The notes under the pieces are model-generated. The model did no database searches. It worked only from the letters and a program-made list of their open reading frames with translations, and had not been told where the DNA came from. The position numbers and the translations under genes were made by a program. Below are positions 1-9,024 of a DNA stretch of 64,000 nt, piece after piece. The stretch is taken from NCBI RefSeq assembly GCF_900119695.1, contig NZ_LT632547.1, positions 806,001 to 870,000 of the forward strand. Direction: 5' to 3'. This DNA comes from Actinomyces urinae. GTDB lineage: Bacteria > Actinomycetota > Actinomycetes > Actinomycetales > Actinomycetaceae. Each line of letters begins with the position of its first letter. Position 1 is the first letter of the stretch.

Positions 1-1866
1 GTCATCATGACGAAGCGCTTCACCTTCAGGTGTCTGGTGCTCTGCACGGAAGTGGCCACCACAGGACTCCTCGCGGTGCAATGCGTCGATACACATCAGT
101 TCACCCAGCTCGAGGAAGTCTGCAACGCGGCCGGCCTTTTCCAAAGACTGGTTCATCTCGCCCTTGGTCTTACCCGGAATGCGCACGTTGTTGTAGAACT
201 CTTCGCGAAGTTCGCGGATCATTCCAATAGCCTTCTTGAGGCCCTCCTCGTTGCGCTCCATACCGCAGTACTCCCACATGATGTGGCCGAGTTCCTTGTG
301 GAACGAGTCAACGGAACGGTTACCGTCGATCGACATGAGCTTGTCAATGCGAGCCTGCGTGGAGTCCAAGGCCTCCTGAACGGCAGGCGAGTTCTCGTCA
401 AGCTTGTCGAAGCCAAACGCACCAGCGAGATAGTCGTTGATCGTGTTCGGAAGAACGAAGTAGCCATCGGATAGGCCCTGCATAAGTGCGGAAGCACCCA
501 GGCGGTTAGCACCGTGATCCGAGAAGTTAGCCTCGCCAGCCACGAATAGGCCCGGCAGGTTGGACTGGAGGTCGTAGTCTACCCACAGGCCACCCATCGT
601 GTAGTGAACAGCCGGGTAGATACGCATTGGAACTTCGTAAGGGTTGTCGCCAGTGATGCGCTCGTACATGTCGAACAGGTTGCCGTACTTAGCGGAAACC
701 GCGTCCTTGCCCATGCGCTCAATAGCTTCTGCGAAGTCAAGGTAAACGCCGCGTGCAACGCCGTTAATCTCCGGGCCCACGCCGCGACCATCGTCACACA
801 TGTTCTTCGCCTGGCGCGAAGCAATATCACGCGGAACGAGGTTACCGAACGACGGGTAGATGCGCTCCAAGTAGTAGTCGCGATCCTCTTCTGGAATGTC
901 GCGCGGATCCTTCTTGCAGTCCTCAGCCTTCTTCGGAACCCAAATGCGGCCGTCGTTACGTAGCGACTCTGACATTAGCGTCAGCTTCGACTGCTGATCA
1001 CCGTGCTGCGGGATGCAGGTCGGGTGAATCTGCGTGTAGCAGGGGTTGCCAAAGTAGGCTCCCTTGCGGTGTGCACGCCAAACAGCCGTACCGTTACAGC
1101 CCATCGCGTTGGTGGACAGGAAGAATACGTTGCCGTAACCACCCGTTGCCAAAACAACAGCGTCAGCCGTGTAGGTCTCCAGCTCACCCGTTGCCATGTT
1201 GCGGGCAACGATACCGCGAGCGCGACCGTCCGAAACAATGAGCTCAACCATCTCGTGGCGGCGGTGTTCTACAACCGTGCCGGCCTCAACCTGACGCTCA
1301 AGCGCCTGGTAGGCGCCAATCAAGAGCTGCTGGCCTGTCTGGCCACGAGCGTAGAACGTACGGGATACCTGCACGCCACCGAACGAGCGGTTATCTAGCA
1401 GGCCACCGTACTCACGAGCGAATGGAACGCCCTGGGCGACGCACTGGTCGATGATGTTTGCCGAAACCTCAGCAAGACGATAAACGTTGGTCTCGCGAGC
1501 ACGGTAGTCGCCGCCCTTAACAGTGTCGTAGAACAGGCGGAATACCGAGTCGTTGTCGTTGCGGTAGTTCTTCGCAGCGTTAATGCCACCCTGCGCAGCA
1601 ATGGAGTGTGCGCGGCGAGCAGAATCCTGGTAAAAGAATGCGTCTACGTGGTAGCCCATTTCGCCAAGAGAAGCGGCAGCAGCGCCACCTGCAAGACCGG
1701 TACCAACGATGATTACCTTGAGCTTGCGTCGGTTGGCCGGGTTCACGAGCTTTGCGTTGAACTTACGGGTTTCCCAACACTGCGCTAGGGGCACATCCAA
1801 AGGTGCCTTGGTGTCCGCGATTTTCTCGCCTTCGCGGTAGAGGCCGTGGATAAGCTGATCAGTCAT
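1..1866 (-). CDS. sdhA: Succinate dehydrogenase flavoprotein subunit, 3' end outside window
   Basis: This gene reads from an ATG at 1866 leftward and stays open for 622 codons to base 1, so the C-terminus is missing. The product is the FAD subunit that oxidises succinate to fumarate on the cytoplasmic face of the membrane. Visible motifs are the Rossmann FAD loop GTGLAGG (about residues 55-61), HSIAAQGG (about 87-94), whose histidine normally carries covalent FAD, and the substrate/FAD-site stretch [18 protein letters not shown] at the window edge. The N-terminal extension before the FAD loop is typical of the actinobacterial/Bacillus-type enzyme. It starts 10 nt after sdhC with a GAGGAA ribosome site, so the two are one operon; sdhB should lie just beyond the edge. 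Confidence 0.95.
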   Translation of the reverse strand, partial: MTDQLIHGLYREGEKIADTKAPLDVPLAQCWETRKFNAKLVNPANRRKLKVIIVGTGLAGGAAAASLGEMGYHVDAFFYQDSARRAHSIAAQGGINAAKNYRNDNDSVFRLFYDTVKGGDYRARETNVYRLAEVSANIIDQCVAQGVPFAREYGGLLDNRSFGGVQVSRTFYARGQTGQQLLIGAYQALERQVEAGTVVEHRRHEMVELIVSDGRARGIVARNMATGELETYTADAVVLATGGYGNVFFLSTNAMGCNGTAVWRAHRKGAYFGNPCYTQIHPTCIPQHGDQQSKLTLMSESLRNDGRIWVPKKAEDCKKDPRDIPEEDRDYYLERIYPSFGNLVPRDIASRQAKNMCDDGRGVGPEINGVARGVYLDFAEAIERMGKDAVSAKYGNLFDMYERITGDNPYEVPMRIYPAVHYTMGGLWVDYDLQSNLPGLFVAGEANFSDHGANRLGASALMQGLSDGYFVLPNTINDYLAGAFGFDKLDENSPAVQEALDSTQARIDKLMSIDGNRSVDSFHKELGHIMWEYCGMERNEEGLKKAIGMIRELREEFYNNVRIPGKTKGEMNQSLEKAGRVADFLELGELMCIDALHREESCGGHFRAEHQTPEGEALRHDD

Positions 1867-1876
1867 TTCACGTTCC

Positions 1877-2581
1877 TCAAGAAATAAAGCCGAATGCGAT
1901 AGCGACCGGCGGCAGCATGAACATCACGAACACGATTGCAGCAACAATGCCACCGATTACAACAGTGACGTGCTGGGTGTTGCGACGGAGCCAGCCCATG
2001 GACTGCAGAGCCGACCAGATGCCGTGACCGATGTGCATTGCAAGGGTTCCAACAAAAACGGCGTACAGGACGACGAGGGCCGGGTTAGAGAAGGCTCCAA
2101 CCATCCTCATGTACGGGGACATCTCGCTTGCTTCGAAGCCCGCAGGAATCGTCGCCGTGGTGAAGTGGAGAATATGGAACACAATCATGAACAGCAAGAT
2201 CACTGCGGATACGCGCATGGTGCGCGCGGCGTATGAGTCTGCGACGTTCTTCTTAACCGAGTAGCGGTCGGCGCGTGCCTTCTTGGAAACATACCAGGTG
2301 TGGAACGCGGCGAGGATGTGCACGAGCGCGAACAGAATCATCGCCGTGCGGAATACAACGATCAGTCCACCTTCAGGCAGTAGCGGATAGAAGGCGTCAC
2401 CCTTCAACCAGTGAGCGTAGTGATCGTACGCCTCCTGGCCGAGGAACATCTTCAAGTTTCCGTACGCGTGGACGATAACGAACATGACGAAGAAGAGGCC
2501 GGAAATTGCCATTAGTTGCTTCACGAACACGTTCGTGTTCCAGGCGCGGCGCTTCCTCGTTTCGAGATTTTTATTGGCCAT
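1877..2581 (-). CDS. sdhC: Succinate dehydrogenase cytochrome b subunit
   Basis: The 234-residue protein has five hydrophobic segments (roughly residues 22-42, 75-97, 123-147, 160-180, 205-230). Histidines lie near membrane ends ([30 protein letters not shown]), as expected for the di-haem cytochrome b558 anchor that passes electrons from SdhB to menaquinone. It is the first gene of the sdh operon here. I see no Shine-Dalgarno sequence before the ATG at 2581; instead a TACCCT element ends 7 nt upstream, suggesting a leaderless transcript. Length and helix count fit the single-polypeptide anchor family, so no sdhD is expected. Confidence 0.93.
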   Translation of the reverse strand: MANKNLETRKRRAWNTNVFVKQLMAISGLFFVMFVIVHAYGNLKMFLGQEAYDHYAHWLKGDAFYPLLPEGGLIVVFRTAMILFALVHILAAFHTWYVSKKARADRYSVKKNVADSYAARTMRVSAVILLFMIVFHILHFTTATIPAGFEASEMSPYMRMVGAFSNPALVVLYAVFVGTLAMHIGHGIWSALQSMGWLRRNTQHVTVVIGGIVAAIVFVMFMLPPVAIAFGFIS

Positions 2582-2588
2582 GTATTCA

Positions 2589-2594
2589 AGGGTA
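2589..2594 (-). promoter_or_regulatory. Candidate -10 element of a leaderless sdhC promoter
   Basis: Read on the minus strand, TACCCT is followed by seven bases and then the sdhC ATG, which places the expected transcription start on the start codon. No ribosome-binding sequence is present in between. The -35 region is not recognisable. The rest of the gap between sdhC and rimI (2595-2861) holds no gene I can support. Confidence 0.4.
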
Positions 2595-2861
2595 CATACG
2601 CGAAACGCAGCTCATACCGTATACGATCGTCACGCCGGTGCAGACCCTTCGCACATATTCCTACTTTTAGGCTATTTGGCGCGAATTAGCAGGCTTTGCT
2701 CTGCCGCCCCGACCGAGGGGTTCGCGACGACTTTGAGACTTGTTAATGTCATAAAAACATGTCTATTAGGCAACACTCGGGTTTCATAATGACCGATCGT
2801 CATCAAACCGGCGGCAGCGAGCTAGTTTTTACGCGTTATGAGGATGTAATTGGGCCGGTGT

Positions 2862-3461
2862 TTACCTGCCCACCGATAGGCCCAGCTCCATCACGACGGC
2901 TTCTTCACTGGGAGAGCGATAGTAGCGCGGGATCCGTGCAATCTGTTGGAAACCGCGCGATCCATACAACCCGATCGCACTGGTATTAGATGCGCGGACC
3001 TCTAGCATCACGCGGCTAACCCGGCGCAGCGAGCGCTCAATGCCAGCCGCGGCTTCGCTTGCTTCCTCACTTGACGTGCCGTTAACACTGGCGGGTTCTG
3101 AGCGCGCGTGCTCACCTTCCAGAGGCATCAGGTAGCGCACCTGGTTAGGCGTGAAAAACCGGGCGCTTCTAAGCACCTGCAACAGGTGATCAAGTAGCGC
3201 GCCCGCTATCCCCCGGCCTCGGTATTCTGGTAGCACGCCTATGGTCAGAACATCGGCCACCTCGTTTATAGAAGCCCCCGCGGCGGCAATCAGCACGTCG
3301 CGGTCAAACACTCCAAAGTGGATGCGATCTGGGCTAGAGAGCTCCGCGATCCAGCTGGCGCGGCTCCACTGGTCTGCTTTTGGGAAAATCTGCTGCTCAA
3401 AGTGCAGCACCTGTTCTAAGTTCGCCGCGGTCAAAACCACCGGAGCAGGCTGGCGGGTCAC
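2862..3461 (-). CDS. rimI: Ribosomal-protein-alanine N-acetyltransferase, with an internal insertion
   Basis: This is a GNAT-fold acetyltransferase of 199 residues, against about 150-170 for usual RimI. The acetyl-CoA motif A is clear (VLPEYRGRGIAGALL), as is the C-terminal part (VMLEVRASNTSAIGLYGSRGF followed by the tyrosine pair of PRYYR). Between them sits an extra hydrophilic stretch of about 45 residues rich in Glu, Ser and Ala. It starts with a GTG that overlaps the tsaB stop (GTGA), so translation is coupled in a tsaE-tsaB-rimI operon. The role in S18 acetylation is inferred from family and context; the substrate is not proven by sequence. Confidence 0.85.
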   Translation of the reverse strand: MTRQPAPVVLTAANLEQVLHFEQQIFPKADQWSRASWIAELSSPDRIHFGVFDRDVLIAAAGASINEVADVLTIGVLPEYRGRGIAGALLDHLLQVLRSARFFTPNQVRYLMPLEGEHARSEPASVNGTSSEEASEAAAGIERSLRRVSRVMLEVRASNTSAIGLYGSRGFQQIARIPRYYRSPSEEAVVMELGLSVGR

Positions 3462-4126
3462 TTCTTTTCGCCGTGAATATCCGGGCGACGCAGATACTGC
3501 GGGTCCACCGGGAAGTCCTCTACCCCATTTTCGAGGCGAGCGCGCACAATCCGCGACGCCACAGCCACATCAAAACCTTGAGCGTCGCGCGTGCTCGGCA
3601 AAGCGTCAGAGTAGATCTGGCAGGCCGGGCCCGCGAACTCAACGCCGCTCCCTTGGAACCTATTGGCCACAAAACCAGCGGTGTTTACGGCAGGGCCTTC
3701 AATTATTTCAACGTCGTTTGGGCCAGCTGCGCGCACGTGCGCCCAATACACCTCGTGACGGCGGGCGTCAGTCACCACCACAATATCGGCGCCGGCAGGC
3801 ATGTCGTCTAAGTACGCGCGCGCCAAAACCTCCAGCGACCCAATCCCGCGCACGGGGATCCCAGCCACACGGCCAATCACTCGAGCAGTTACGAGGCCGG
3901 CGCGAAGCCCCGTGAAAGGAGCCGGCCCGGTACCGACGATCACCTGATCCAGGCCCGCCTCTTTTGCCGTCTTGCCCAGCCCCGCCTCGCTAATCGAAAG
4001 CGAGATAAGTTCGGCAAGGCGCTCAGCATGAGCGCGGGAGTTAGGCTCCGCATTTTCCGCTGTGCCGGTCTCGGTTACAACTGCAACTACCGCGCCCCCA
4101 GAGGTATCAATGCATAGGTCTTTCAT
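3458..4126 (-). CDS. tsaB: tRNA t6A biosynthesis protein TsaB
   Basis: This 222-residue ASKHA-fold protein scaffolds TsaD and TsaE in making threonylcarbamoyl-adenosine at tRNA position 37. The N-terminal DTSGGAVVAVV strand, the AHAERLAELI helix and GTGPAPFTGLRAGL are family hallmarks. Its start overlaps the tsaE stop by four bases and its stop overlaps rimI. TsaD, the catalytic partner often encoded next in actinobacteria, is not found after rimI in this window. Confidence 0.92.
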   Translation of the reverse strand: MKDLCIDTSGGAVVAVVTETGTAENAEPNSRAHAERLAELISLSISEAGLGKTAKEAGLDQVIVGTGPAPFTGLRAGLVTARVIGRVAGIPVRGIGSLEVLARAYLDDMPAGADIVVVTDARRHEVYWAHVRAAGPNDVEIIEGPAVNTAGFVANRFQGSGVEFAGPACQIYSDALPSTRDAQGFDVAVASRIVRARLENGVEDFPVDPQYLRRPDIHGEKK

Positions 4127-4644
4127 GCGTATGCTCCCTCCACTGCCTCGCGAAGCGTTTCTTCAAGCGCGTCCTCACTGATCCAACGCGGGCCAACCGG
4201 GTTGAAAGTGACCTCGCGAATGTTGGAATCAGCGTGCTCCAAGTTTTCACTCAATTCGTCCACGGCGGCCGGGTTTTTGAACGTCACTTCAAGGCGGTTT
4301 GCAGAAAGTGACTCGGTTTTGCCCTCGCCCCACTCCACCACAAGAACGGACTCCTCCAGCGCGGTGTCAAGGTCCAAGGTTTCTAGATCGTCAAGATCCT
4401 TAATGCGATACGCATCCACGTGCACCAAATCCGGATTGCCCTTATGCACGCGCGCAATGATAAACGTAGGGGAAGCAACGCGGCCCTTCACGCCCATAGC
4501 GCGGCCAAGCCCTTGCGTGAACGTGGTCTTACCCGTTCCCAGATCGCCGGTTAGCATAATCATGTCGCCCCCGCACACAAACCGGGCAAGAGCGGCCCCC
4601 AAGCTGCGCGTATCATCCGCGCTTCTTGCAGTAATCGTAAACAT
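4123..4644 (-). CDS. tsaE: tRNA t6A biosynthesis ATPase TsaE
   Basis: This 173-residue P-loop ATPase has Walker A GDLGTGKT (about residues 33-40) followed by VASPTFIIARVH, which contains the switch-like threonine. It drives turnover of the TsaB-TsaD complex in t6A synthesis. The ATG follows a GGAAGA ribosome site, 28 nt after alr. It is slightly longer than the usual 150-160 residues because of an acidic C-terminal tail. Confidence 0.92.
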   Translation of the reverse strand: MFTITARSADDTRSLGAALARFVCGGDMIMLTGDLGTGKTTFTQGLGRAMGVKGRVASPTFIIARVHKGNPDLVHVDAYRIKDLDDLETLDLDTALEESVLVVEWGEGKTESLSANRLEVTFKNPAAVDELSENLEHADSNIREVTFNPVGPRWISEDALEETLREAVEGAYA

Positions 4645-4671
4645 GGTCTTCCTTTACGTATCAGCGCCGCT

Positions 4672-5862
4672 CTAAGAGTACGCTCTTGGCACGCGCGCAC
4701 CCAACCGAGTAATGATCTCGTAGTTGATAGTGCCGCACGCCTGCGCCCAATCATCCGCAAGCGGACACCCGGGCGTGGTTTTTGAGTTGGGATTGCCGAA
4801 CAGCACCACGGTGTCACCGGCCAGAGCGGGCGGCTCATTGCCCTCCGCGGGCCCGAGGTCGATCACAAACTGATCCATGCACACGCGCCCAACCACGTGC
4901 GTGTCGATCCTCCCTGCCCGCGTGTACACGCTGACCGGACCTCTACCCGCAGCGTGGCGCGGAATACCGTCCCCGTATCCGAGGGGAACCAGGCCGAGCC
5001 AACGATCCGTGGGAGCAACCCACTGCCCTCCATACGACACGGTTTGGCCCCGTGGGACGCGCTTTACCTGCACCAGGTCAGCCTTCAACGTCATCACCGG
5101 TTGCAGCCCCAAATCCAGTGAGGGCGTATTCTGCGGGTCTGGCGAGAGGCCGTACAAGCCGATGCCGTCTCGCACCATGTCGAAATGGGCGTCCTCATTC
5201 CAGATTTGGCCCGCAGTTGCCGCCAGGTGGCGCTCAAAATCAGTCAGCCCAGCCTCTACAGCTGCTTGCACGGCCTCGTTGAAAATCTTGATCTGCAGGT
5301 CGGTGGCCTGCTTGCCTGCCTCACTGGCTTCGTCGGCGCGCGCCAAATGCGACCACACGCCCACGACCTTTACATGCTTGGCCTTGCGCGCCGCGAGCGC
5401 GAGGGCGGGGAACTCCGTTGGGATCGCTCCGGCGCGGCCCATCCCCGTGTCCACTTTCAGGTGAATTCGAGCCGGCAAGCCTTGCCTCTCTATCAGATCA
5501 AGCTGGTCCAGGTTAGACACCGACAGTTCAATGCCAGTTTCAATCGCTTGGCGAATGGCACCTTCATCAGACACTGGCAGGATCCAACTAAAAACACTGA
5601 CCCCATCAATGCCCTCTTGTTTGAGGAAACTACTGAGGTCAAGAGCCTCGGCAAGCTGGGCAATACCCAAGATGTCGTAGCCCGCGCGGGCGAGCACGCG
5701 GGAAACCTCGTGGCTACCGTGCCCATAGGCGTCAGCTTTCACAATCCCTAGGTGGCGAGCCTTCGGAGCGAAACGGCGCATGCGCGCAGCATTTGCCACA
5801 AGCGCGGCAACATCAACCTCGGCAACCGCCGGATAGTGCGCTAACTGTTCACTCACTGTCAT
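4672..5862 (-). CDS. alr: Alanine racemase
   Basis: This PLP enzyme interconverts L- and D-alanine for peptidoglycan. The N-terminal barrel carries the PLP lysine in VKADAYGHGS (Lys about 42). The C-terminal beta domain holds the tyrosine-base region SYGGQW and the VCMDQFVIDLG signature. At 396 residues it is of normal family length. It follows the GtrA gene by about 30 bases and leads the tsaEB-rimI genes, a common actinobacterial arrangement (nnr-alr-tsaE-tsaB-rimI). Confidence 0.95.
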   Translation of the reverse strand: MTVSEQLAHYPAVAEVDVAALVANAARMRRFAPKARHLGIVKADAYGHGSHEVSRVLARAGYDILGIAQLAEALDLSSFLKQEGIDGVSVFSWILPVSDEGAIRQAIETGIELSVSNLDQLDLIERQGLPARIHLKVDTGMGRAGAIPTEFPALALAARKAKHVKVVGVWSHLARADEASEAGKQATDLQIKIFNEAVQAAVEAGLTDFERHLAATAGQIWNEDAHFDMVRDGIGLYGLSPDPQNTPSLDLGLQPVMTLKADLVQVKRVPRGQTVSYGGQWVAPTDRWLGLVPLGYGDGIPRHAAGRGPVSVYTRAGRIDTHVVGRVCMDQFVIDLGPAEGNEPPALAGDTVVLFGNPNSKTTPGCPLADDWAQACGTINYEIITRLGARVPRAYS

Positions 5863-5892
5863 TCCCCTCGAGACTATGACACCACTTGGACG

Positions 5893-6348
5893 CTACTTAC
5901 GGGCGGCATCCGTTTTGCTGGCAAACACCACAAAACGCTGGCCCGCATAGTTCAACGCCACAAACAAAATCATACCGAGGCCCATGGACAAGTTATCCGC
6001 AACCTTCACCGAAAGCCCCGAAGTAAGCGCATAAACCAGGGGCTTAGCCAACCCGTAGGCAACCAGGTAGCAAGCCGCAATATTCAAAATGAACAACCAC
6101 ACCTGGCGGAGCGAACGCTCCCTATTTTGGAACGTGAAGTACTTATTCAGCACGAAACTCACAATTGAACCAATAATGTAGTTCAGCGCCGAGGACACCC
6201 AGTAGCCAAAACCCAGCCAGTTATACGCCAAGAACATGACGGTTGTGCCCACAATCGTGTTCACAACGCCGACCAGGATGAACTTCCATGTAGTCGCGTC
6301 AATCAACTTGCGGCGAGGTGGCTCGCCCGCCACAGGGGTTTCAGTCAC
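5893..6348 (-). CDS. GtrA-family small membrane protein
   Basis: This 151-residue protein has four hydrophobic helices (for example FILVGVVNTIVGTTVMFLAY near residues 24-43) and the GtrA signature NKYFTFQNRER between helices 2 and 3. GtrA proteins are thought to help flip or transfer lipid-linked sugars in wall or lipid glycosylation; the substrate is unknown here. I place the start at the GTG at 6348, because a GGGAGG ribosome site lies six bases before it and it overlaps the nnr stop by eight bases. The reading frame open further upstream lies inside nnr and is Arg-rich, unlike a real N-terminus. Confidence 0.85.
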   Translation of the reverse strand: MTETPVAGEPPRRKLIDATTWKFILVGVVNTIVGTTVMFLAYNWLGFGYWVSSALNYIIGSIVSFVLNKYFTFQNRERSLRQVWLFILNIAACYLVAYGLAKPLVYALTSGLSVKVADNLSMGLGMILFVALNYAGQRFVVFASKTDAARK

Positions 6349-7942
6349 AGAACCTCCCGGCAGAATGCGTCTGCGCCTGCAGGGCCTGCCCGAAAGCGCC
6401 CGGCAGATTGCGCGCAATATCAGAAGCCGCTATCGGGCGGCCACCTTCCAAACCATAACCCGGACGCAGAGCAACTCCGCCAGCCTGCTCATCCACATCA
6501 TCGAATCCAGCCGCACTCCGCGCCGCCACCCCGTGCAACCAGACAGCGGCCGCTACCGCACGCGTTAGCTCTTCCCATTCGAGGCGGCCCGCTTCCTCCC
6601 CGACGCGCGCCTGCACGCCGGAAAGAACACCCGCAATCGCGCCGGCGAGGACATCGCCAGAACCGGCCGTGCCCGCCCATGCGGGGGCCTGCGCCTGCAC
6701 AAACACGTGGCCGCGCGGGCTCACAATCAGCGTGGCAGCACCCTTCAACGCAATTACCGCGCTAGATAGCCCGGCCAGGCGCATTGCGGCCTTGATTGGG
6801 GCTTCCTCCACCCGTTCGCGCGTCCATTCAGATTCATCCAGGATCGATAGTGCCGTTGCGGCCTCCCCCGCGTGCGGTGTCCACACCATCTGCTGCGCCG
6901 CCGCGTGACCGGAGTGCACCAGCTGCGCCGCCATCGAAATCGCGCCCGCATCAACCACCAGGGGAACTTCCGCCTCAAAAATCTGTGTAGCGATCCGGCT
7001 GCGATCCTCCAAGTTCTGCGGGTCCATACCGCACCCAACTGCCACCGCTTGCGCGCGTCCATCCACTGTTACCACCTCGGGAGCGGCAGCCAGCACCAGG
7101 GTGCGCGCAGCTTCATCAGTTACGAGGCGGATCATGCCGGCCCCAACTCCGCGTGCTCCCAAGGTAGCCAAGACCGCCGCGCCCGGATACTTCTGCGAGC
7201 CCACCACCAGGCGCACCACGCCGCGTGAATACTTGTGATCCGTAGCAGAAGGGAGTGCAACAACCTCACGCACGCCAGCGCCTTCAAGTACGCGGGCAAA
7301 ATGAGGCCCCAAATCGAGCCCCAAATCCACTAGGCGGACCTCGCGCTGGTAGTAGCAAGCCGGAGGGAACCCCGCCGACGGCTTCAACGCGCCCATCGTC
7401 CCCACGATGTCAGCACGCAACGCATCTGCCGGAACCGTACCGTCCGGTGTTGCTAGTCCCGACGGCACGTCAACCGCCACCACCTTGCGGCCAGGCAACC
7501 GGCCCCGCGCCTCTTCTAACGCGGTAACAATCCCAGCCAGCGGTTCCTTCAACGCGCCTTCGGTGCCCGTGCCCACAAGGCCATCGATCCATACAGTTGC
7601 GGAGCCAAGCAACGGCAACACGTCAGCGGCGGTCTTAGCAGGCTGGCAGATTTGCACCCCGGCCCCGCACGCGGCAGTCAAAGCACGCTCGTGTGGATGA
7701 TCGCTCAGCACGATGGCCTTAGCGGGCATGCCCTCCTCGCACAAGAATGCGGCCGCGTACAGTGCGTCTCCCCCATTGTCACCGCCGCCAACAAGCGCAG
7801 CTACCTCGCCGGCCTGGTACACGTCTTGCACCGCGTCAGCAACGCCTCGCGCCGCTACCTTCATCAGTTCATCTGGGCCCGCAGCCTTCACAGCTGCGGC
7901 CTCCCTGGCGCGGATCATTGACACGCTGAAAACTCGCTGCAT
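6341..7942 (-). CDS. nnr: Bifunctional NAD(P)H-hydrate epimerase/dehydratase
   Basis: This 533-residue repair enzyme recovers hydrated NADH and NADPH. The N-terminal YjeF-like epimerase domain shows [10 protein letters not shown] (about residues 52-61) and ends near residue 210. The C-terminal ADP-dependent dehydratase domain has the nucleotide/substrate motifs TPHAGEA and [11 protein letters not shown]. The ATG has a GGAGGG ribosome site 3-4 bases upstream. It is divergent from coaA across a short shared promoter region and is coupled downstream to the GtrA gene. Confidence 0.94.
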   Translation of the reverse strand: MQRVFSVSMIRAREAAAVKAAGPDELMKVAARGVADAVQDVYQAGEVAALVGGGDNGGDALYAAAFLCEEGMPAKAIVLSDHPHERALTAACGAGVQICQPAKTAADVLPLLGSATVWIDGLVGTGTEGALKEPLAGIVTALEEARGRLPGRKVVAVDVPSGLATPDGTVPADALRADIVGTMGALKPSAGFPPACYYQREVRLVDLGLDLGPHFARVLEGAGVREVVALPSATDHKYSRGVVRLVVGSQKYPGAAVLATLGARGVGAGMIRLVTDEAARTLVLAAAPEVVTVDGRAQAVAVGCGMDPQNLEDRSRIATQIFEAEVPLVVDAGAISMAAQLVHSGHAAAQQMVWTPHAGEAATALSILDESEWTRERVEEAPIKAAMRLAGLSSAVIALKGAATLIVSPRGHVFVQAQAPAWAGTAGSGDVLAGAIAGVLSGVQARVGEEAGRLEWEELTRAVAAAVWLHGVAARSAAGFDDVDEQAGGVALRPGYGLEGGRPIAASDIARNLPGAFGQALQAQTHSAGRFCD

Positions 7943-8020
7943 TTGCCCTCCTCAACTACACAACTTTACGTCCTAAAACAGGGCGCCATCACCCGAGGCG
8001 AAAAAACGCGAAAAATCAGG

Positions 8021-8026
8021 CAAAAT
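8021..8026 (+). promoter_or_regulatory. Possible -10 element before coaA
   Basis: CAAAAT lies six bases before the proposed GTG start of coaA, and no good ribosome site separates them. The spacing would suit a leaderless transcript. The element matches the -10 consensus only at some positions and no -35 is visible, so this is tentative. Confidence 0.22.
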
Positions 8027-8032
8027 AATTGC

Positions 8033-9001
8033 GTGCATTTCAATCCGCCTGCCCAGCTCTACGCAGAGCAATCACCGTTCCAACGTTTCACGCGCGAAGC
8101 CTGGAGTGACCTTGCAGACTCAACGCCGCTACCGTTGACTGTGGAGGATGTTGAGCGGATCTCCAGCCTTGGCGACCCAATGGATCTTGCGGAAGTGGAT
8201 GCCATTTACCGCCCTATTTCCGCGCTTTTGCAGATGTATGTGAACTCGGCTCGTAGGCTGTCACACGATCGGCACTACTTTTTACGCGAACCCCACCGCC
8301 CTCCGGTCCCGTTCATAATTGGCGTGGCCGGATCGGTAGCGGTTGGTAAATCTTCAACCGCACGCTTATTGCGGGAGCTGTTGCGCCGCTGGCCAAACAC
8401 TCCCCGTGTGCAACTGATAGCAACGGATGGGTTTTTGTTACCTAACGCTGTGTTGAAAGAGCGGGGCATCATGGCGAAGAAGGGGTTCCCAGAATCCTAC
8501 GATCGCGCGGCGTTGATGAAGTTCATGGCCGATGTGAAGTCGGGCCGGTCCGGCGTCACCGCTCCCGTTTACTCGCACCTCACTTACGATATTGTTCCCG
8601 GCGAGCGTGAAGTGGTGAACCAGCCGGATATCCTCATCGTTGAGGGCCTGAATGTCCTCCAGGCCGCAAGAACCGCAAAAGACCAGACGGGCGCTGTAGC
8701 GGTTTCGGACTACTTCGATTTTTCGATTTACGTGGACGCGGACCGAGACCACATTGAGTCTTGGTATATCAACCGGTTCTTGAAGCTACGTTCAACTGCG
8801 TTTAGTGACAAGAACTCGTATTTCCGCGCCTACGCGAATCTCAGTGACGAGGAGGCCGTGGCGCGTGCTCACGACATTTGGAACACCATTAACTTGCCTA
8901 ACCTGACGGACAATATCCTGCCCACCCGCGAGCGCGCTACCCTCGTTATTCATAAGGGAGCAGACCACCGGGTTAGAGAACTGCGGTTACGCAAAATCTG
9001 A
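8033..9001 (+). CDS. coaA: Pantothenate kinase, type I
   Basis: This enzyme phosphorylates pantothenate in the first step of coenzyme A synthesis. It is the bacterial type I (PanK) family, shown by the P-loop [17 protein letters not shown] (about residues 97-113), the GFLLPN loop and the SPY-like [11 protein letters not shown] segment. I choose the GTG at 8033 (322 residues), because homologues begin close to the [11 protein letters not shown] segment. The in-frame sequence upstream to 7943 lies in the promoter gap and has no family character. It is transcribed divergently from nnr and is followed 23 nt later by the YibE/F gene. Confidence 0.93.
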   Translation: MHFNPPAQLYAEQSPFQRFTREAWSDLADSTPLPLTVEDVERISSLGDPMDLAEVDAIYRPISALLQMYVNSARRLSHDRHYFLREPHRPPVPFIIGVAGSVAVGKSSTARLLRELLRRWPNTPRVQLIATDGFLLPNAVLKERGIMAKKGFPESYDRAALMKFMADVKSGRSGVTAPVYSHLTYDIVPGEREVVNQPDILIVEGLNVLQAARTAKDQTGAVAVSDYFDFSIYVDADRDHIESWYINRFLKLRSTAFSDKNSYFRAYANLSDEEAVARAHDIWNTINLPNLTDNILPTRERATLVIHKGADHRVRELRLRKI

Positions 9002-9024
9002 ATTGGGTTTAGAAGAAGACACCT

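Noticed and set aside
2852-2883. Inverted repeat at the end of rimI
   Set aside because: It is largely within the coding end, has a broken stem and no T run, so it is not a convincing terminator.
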